Assembly (NCBI RefSeq): GCF_024462815.1
Contig: NZ_JANGCG010000003.1
Location: 147,201-211,200 of the forward strand
Length of the DNA: 64,000 nucleotides
From: Gemmiger formicilis
Lineage (GTDB): Bacteria > Bacillota > Clostridia > Oscillospirales > Ruminococcaceae
Reading direction: 5' to 3'
Numbering within the stretch: position 1 is the stretch's first letter; every line of letters starts with the position of its first letter. Under the pieces are notes generated by a model. That model did not search any database. It saw nothing but the letters and a program-made list of their open reading frames with translations, and was not told where the DNA came from. Both the position numbers and the translations under genes were made by a program. Shown one piece after another: positions 62,977 through 64,000 of this stretch.

Positions 62977-63616
62977 TTTCCGTGACCAGTATTTTGGCTG
63001 TGAAATCGAACTGACTGGGATAAACCGCGCCACGGCAGCCCAAACACTGGCCGACCTGTTTGGCACCCGTGCCGAGCATTCCGGTGGTGGCTACGATGCC
63101 TACGGGGTCAAAGATTTGGACGGAAAAGTGTGGAAAATCGTTCGGGACAGCAGTATCCATCCCGAATGCCGCAGGCGGTCTGTTCTTATCGGGGAGACCT
63201 ATAAGGTCGAACTGAACTCCCCCAAGCTTGAATACAGCGAAATGGAAAAGCTGCAGGAGGTTGTCCGTTCCTTACGCCGCGCAGGCGGCATCGTAAACGA
63301 CAGCTGCGGAATGCACGTCCATGTGGATGCAAGCAAGCACACGCCGCAGAGCCTCAAGAATGTGCTGTCCATCATGTATTCCAAAGAGGACATTTTGTTT
63401 GCAGCACTCAAAGTCAACCCTGCCCGCATCGACAGCTACTGTCAGGCGGTGGATGAGCCGATTCTGGAAGAAATCCGCAAGCTGCCCAGCGGCGCGAGTA
63501 TGGATCAGCTGAAAGACCGCTGGTATCGCGGGCGGGACGGCAGCGACTATCACTACCACCAGAGCCGGTATCACGCCTTTTATGCGCAGAAAAAAGTTAT
63601 GCTGAGAATCTTTTAG
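62942..63616 (+). CDS. Amidoligase-family protein, truncated at the 3' end
   Basis: 224 residues from ATG 62942 (GTG 62957 is an alternative) overlapping the methyltransferase end. N-terminal 'DQYFGCEIELTGI' and 'GMHVHVDASKHT' are the amidoligase (glutamine-synthetase-like) signature seen in mobile DNA. Family members normally continue well beyond the 'SRYHA' segment at about 63572; here only about 14 codons of unrelated sequence follow, leading into an inverted repeat and an antisense recombinase. Probably inactivated by an insertion or rearrangement. Confidence 0.8.
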   Translation: MQNYGVRRLPLDFRDQYFGCEIELTGINRATAAQTLADLFGTRAEHSGGGYDAYGVKDLDGKVWKIVRDSSIHPECRRRSVLIGETYKVELNSPKLEYSEMEKLQEVVRSLRRAGGIVNDSCGMHVHVDASKHTPQSLKNVLSIMYSKEDILFAALKVNPARIDSYCQAVDEPILEEIRKLPSGASMDQLKDRWYRGRDGSDYHYHQSRYHAFYAQKKVMLRIF

Positions 63617-63666
63617 AACAGACGTTACTTCGAGACTGTTCACCAGAAATCTCAGCATAATTTTCT
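63588..63666. repeat. Inverted repeat at the amidoligase/recombinase junction
   Basis: AGAAAAAAGTTATGCTGAGA (63588-63607) faces TCTCAGCATAATTTTCT (63650-63666). The left arm lies in the amidoligase's unrelated tail and the right arm touches the recombinase stop codon, so it could be the element's terminal repeat or a bidirectional terminator. Confidence 0.7.
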
Positions 63667-64000
63667 ACAAGGTCTTTAAAAACGCCTTTAAGTCAGGGTC
63701 GTCGTTCCAATCCGGCATGGCAGGCGTATTCATCCTCGTGTCCATTGTTTCTAATGCCTTGCGCCGGGCTTCGGGATTAGCTTTTGCGTAAACCTGTGTT
63801 GTCTCAATAGATTCGTGCCCTAAAAAGTCACGAATATAAATGAGATTTTTGCCTGCCTCAACAAGATGCATTGCTTTAGAATGCCGGAGACAATGCGGTG
63901 TAATCTGCGGAAAAAATGAATCCACCGCAGTATTTGCTTTGTGGCTATATTTTGCTAGCACGTAGGAAACACCGCTGCGAGTCAACTTTTTTCCTTGCGG
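63665..64000 (-). CDS. Tyrosine recombinase, C-terminal part, runs off the window
   Basis: The frame stays open to the last base of the window, so only the last ~111 codons are seen. 'ITPHCLRHSKAMHLVEAG' (His/Arg) and 'DFLGHESIETTQVYAKANPE' (His and nucleophile Tyr) belong to the tyrosine-recombinase catalytic domain. The 'LTRSGVSYVLAKY' start of the segment is typical of Xer-like transposon recombinases that often occur as sets of two or three. It is distinct from the integrase fragment at 57.4 kb. Confidence 0.85.
   Translation of the reverse strand, partial: PQGKKLTRSGVSYVLAKYSHKANTAVDSFFPQITPHCLRHSKAMHLVEAGKNLIYIRDFLGHESIETTQVYAKANPEARRKALETMDTRMNTPAMPDWNDDPDLKAFLKTL

Noticed and set aside
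1..64000. A CRISPR array or cas genes
   Set aside because: No regularly spaced identical repeats and no Cas-like proteins were seen.

Overview
The window looks like a piece of chromosome from a GC-rich gut Clostridium of the Oscillospiraceae/Ruminococcaceae type (Faecalibacterium, Gemmiger or Subdoligranulum-like). This is inferred, with no database search, from the IspH-ribosomal protein S1 fusion, the T-box and tetrahydrofolate (THF) riboswitches, a PPi-type phosphofructokinase, a DUF1385 protein, the BMP-type nucleoside transporter and the high-GC codon use.

Layout. 1-8.2 kb: end of a FAD oxidoreductase, a family 2 glycosyltransferase, a polytopic membrane protein and an HI0933 flavoprotein (overlapping genes), then cmk-plsC-ispH/S1, closed by a strong terminator. 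8.3-19.9 kb: housekeeping genes: gtrA, a small membrane protein, deoC, a ZIP transporter, a lipoprotein, an OmpR/histidine-kinase pair, a DUF1385 protein with prmC, recA-recX, rimO-pgsA. 20-24.6 kb: cysS behind a MITE-bearing leader, then a giant two-module GT-C glycosyltransferase. 24.9-33.6 kb: PPi-phosphofructokinase (minus strand), a T-box controlling an asparagine synthase, a THF riboswitch controlling folT, a LacI regulator with a MATE pump, and a BMP lipoprotein. 33.8-37.5 kb: ATPase and two permeases completing the BMP transporter. 37.6-42.9 kb: a MacB-permease relic, a second MATE pump, xth, and an ECF sigma/anti-sigma/membrane-protein operon. 43-50.3 kb: an AgrA/AgrC-like two-component pair without an agrBD peptide cassette, followed by a membrane-anchored, domain-permuted GH3 enzyme and a membrane protein with an Ig-like domain. 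50.6-54.7 kb: a complete trehalose locus (treC, treB, divergent treR) with three TreR-type operators. 55-56.6 kb: DUF2500, LOG-family and pyridoxamine-oxidase-like genes.

56.7-64 kb is accessory DNA: a frameshifted conjugative-element gene fused to the 3' part of a tyrosine integrase, a 3' fragment of a Met-type tRNA that serves as an attachment-site scar, an AT-rich orphan gene, a ParM/ParR-like partition pair (with an intrinsic terminator inside parM), small DNA-binding proteins, a C5-cytosine methyltransferase, a truncated amidoligase, and a second tyrosine recombinase that runs off the window.

Several dispersed repeats occur: a 99-bp MITE with a 4-bp target duplication and a larger second copy, hairpin REP units ending in CCCTACGGA, an AT-rich inverted repeat family, and a 3'-end hairpin repeat shared by deoC and the phosphofructokinase. 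No single unambiguous novel system was found. The best candidates for new biology are the LytTR-GH3 locus, the ParMR/methyltransferase/amidoligase mobile module with its orphan neighbour, and the terminator inside parM.
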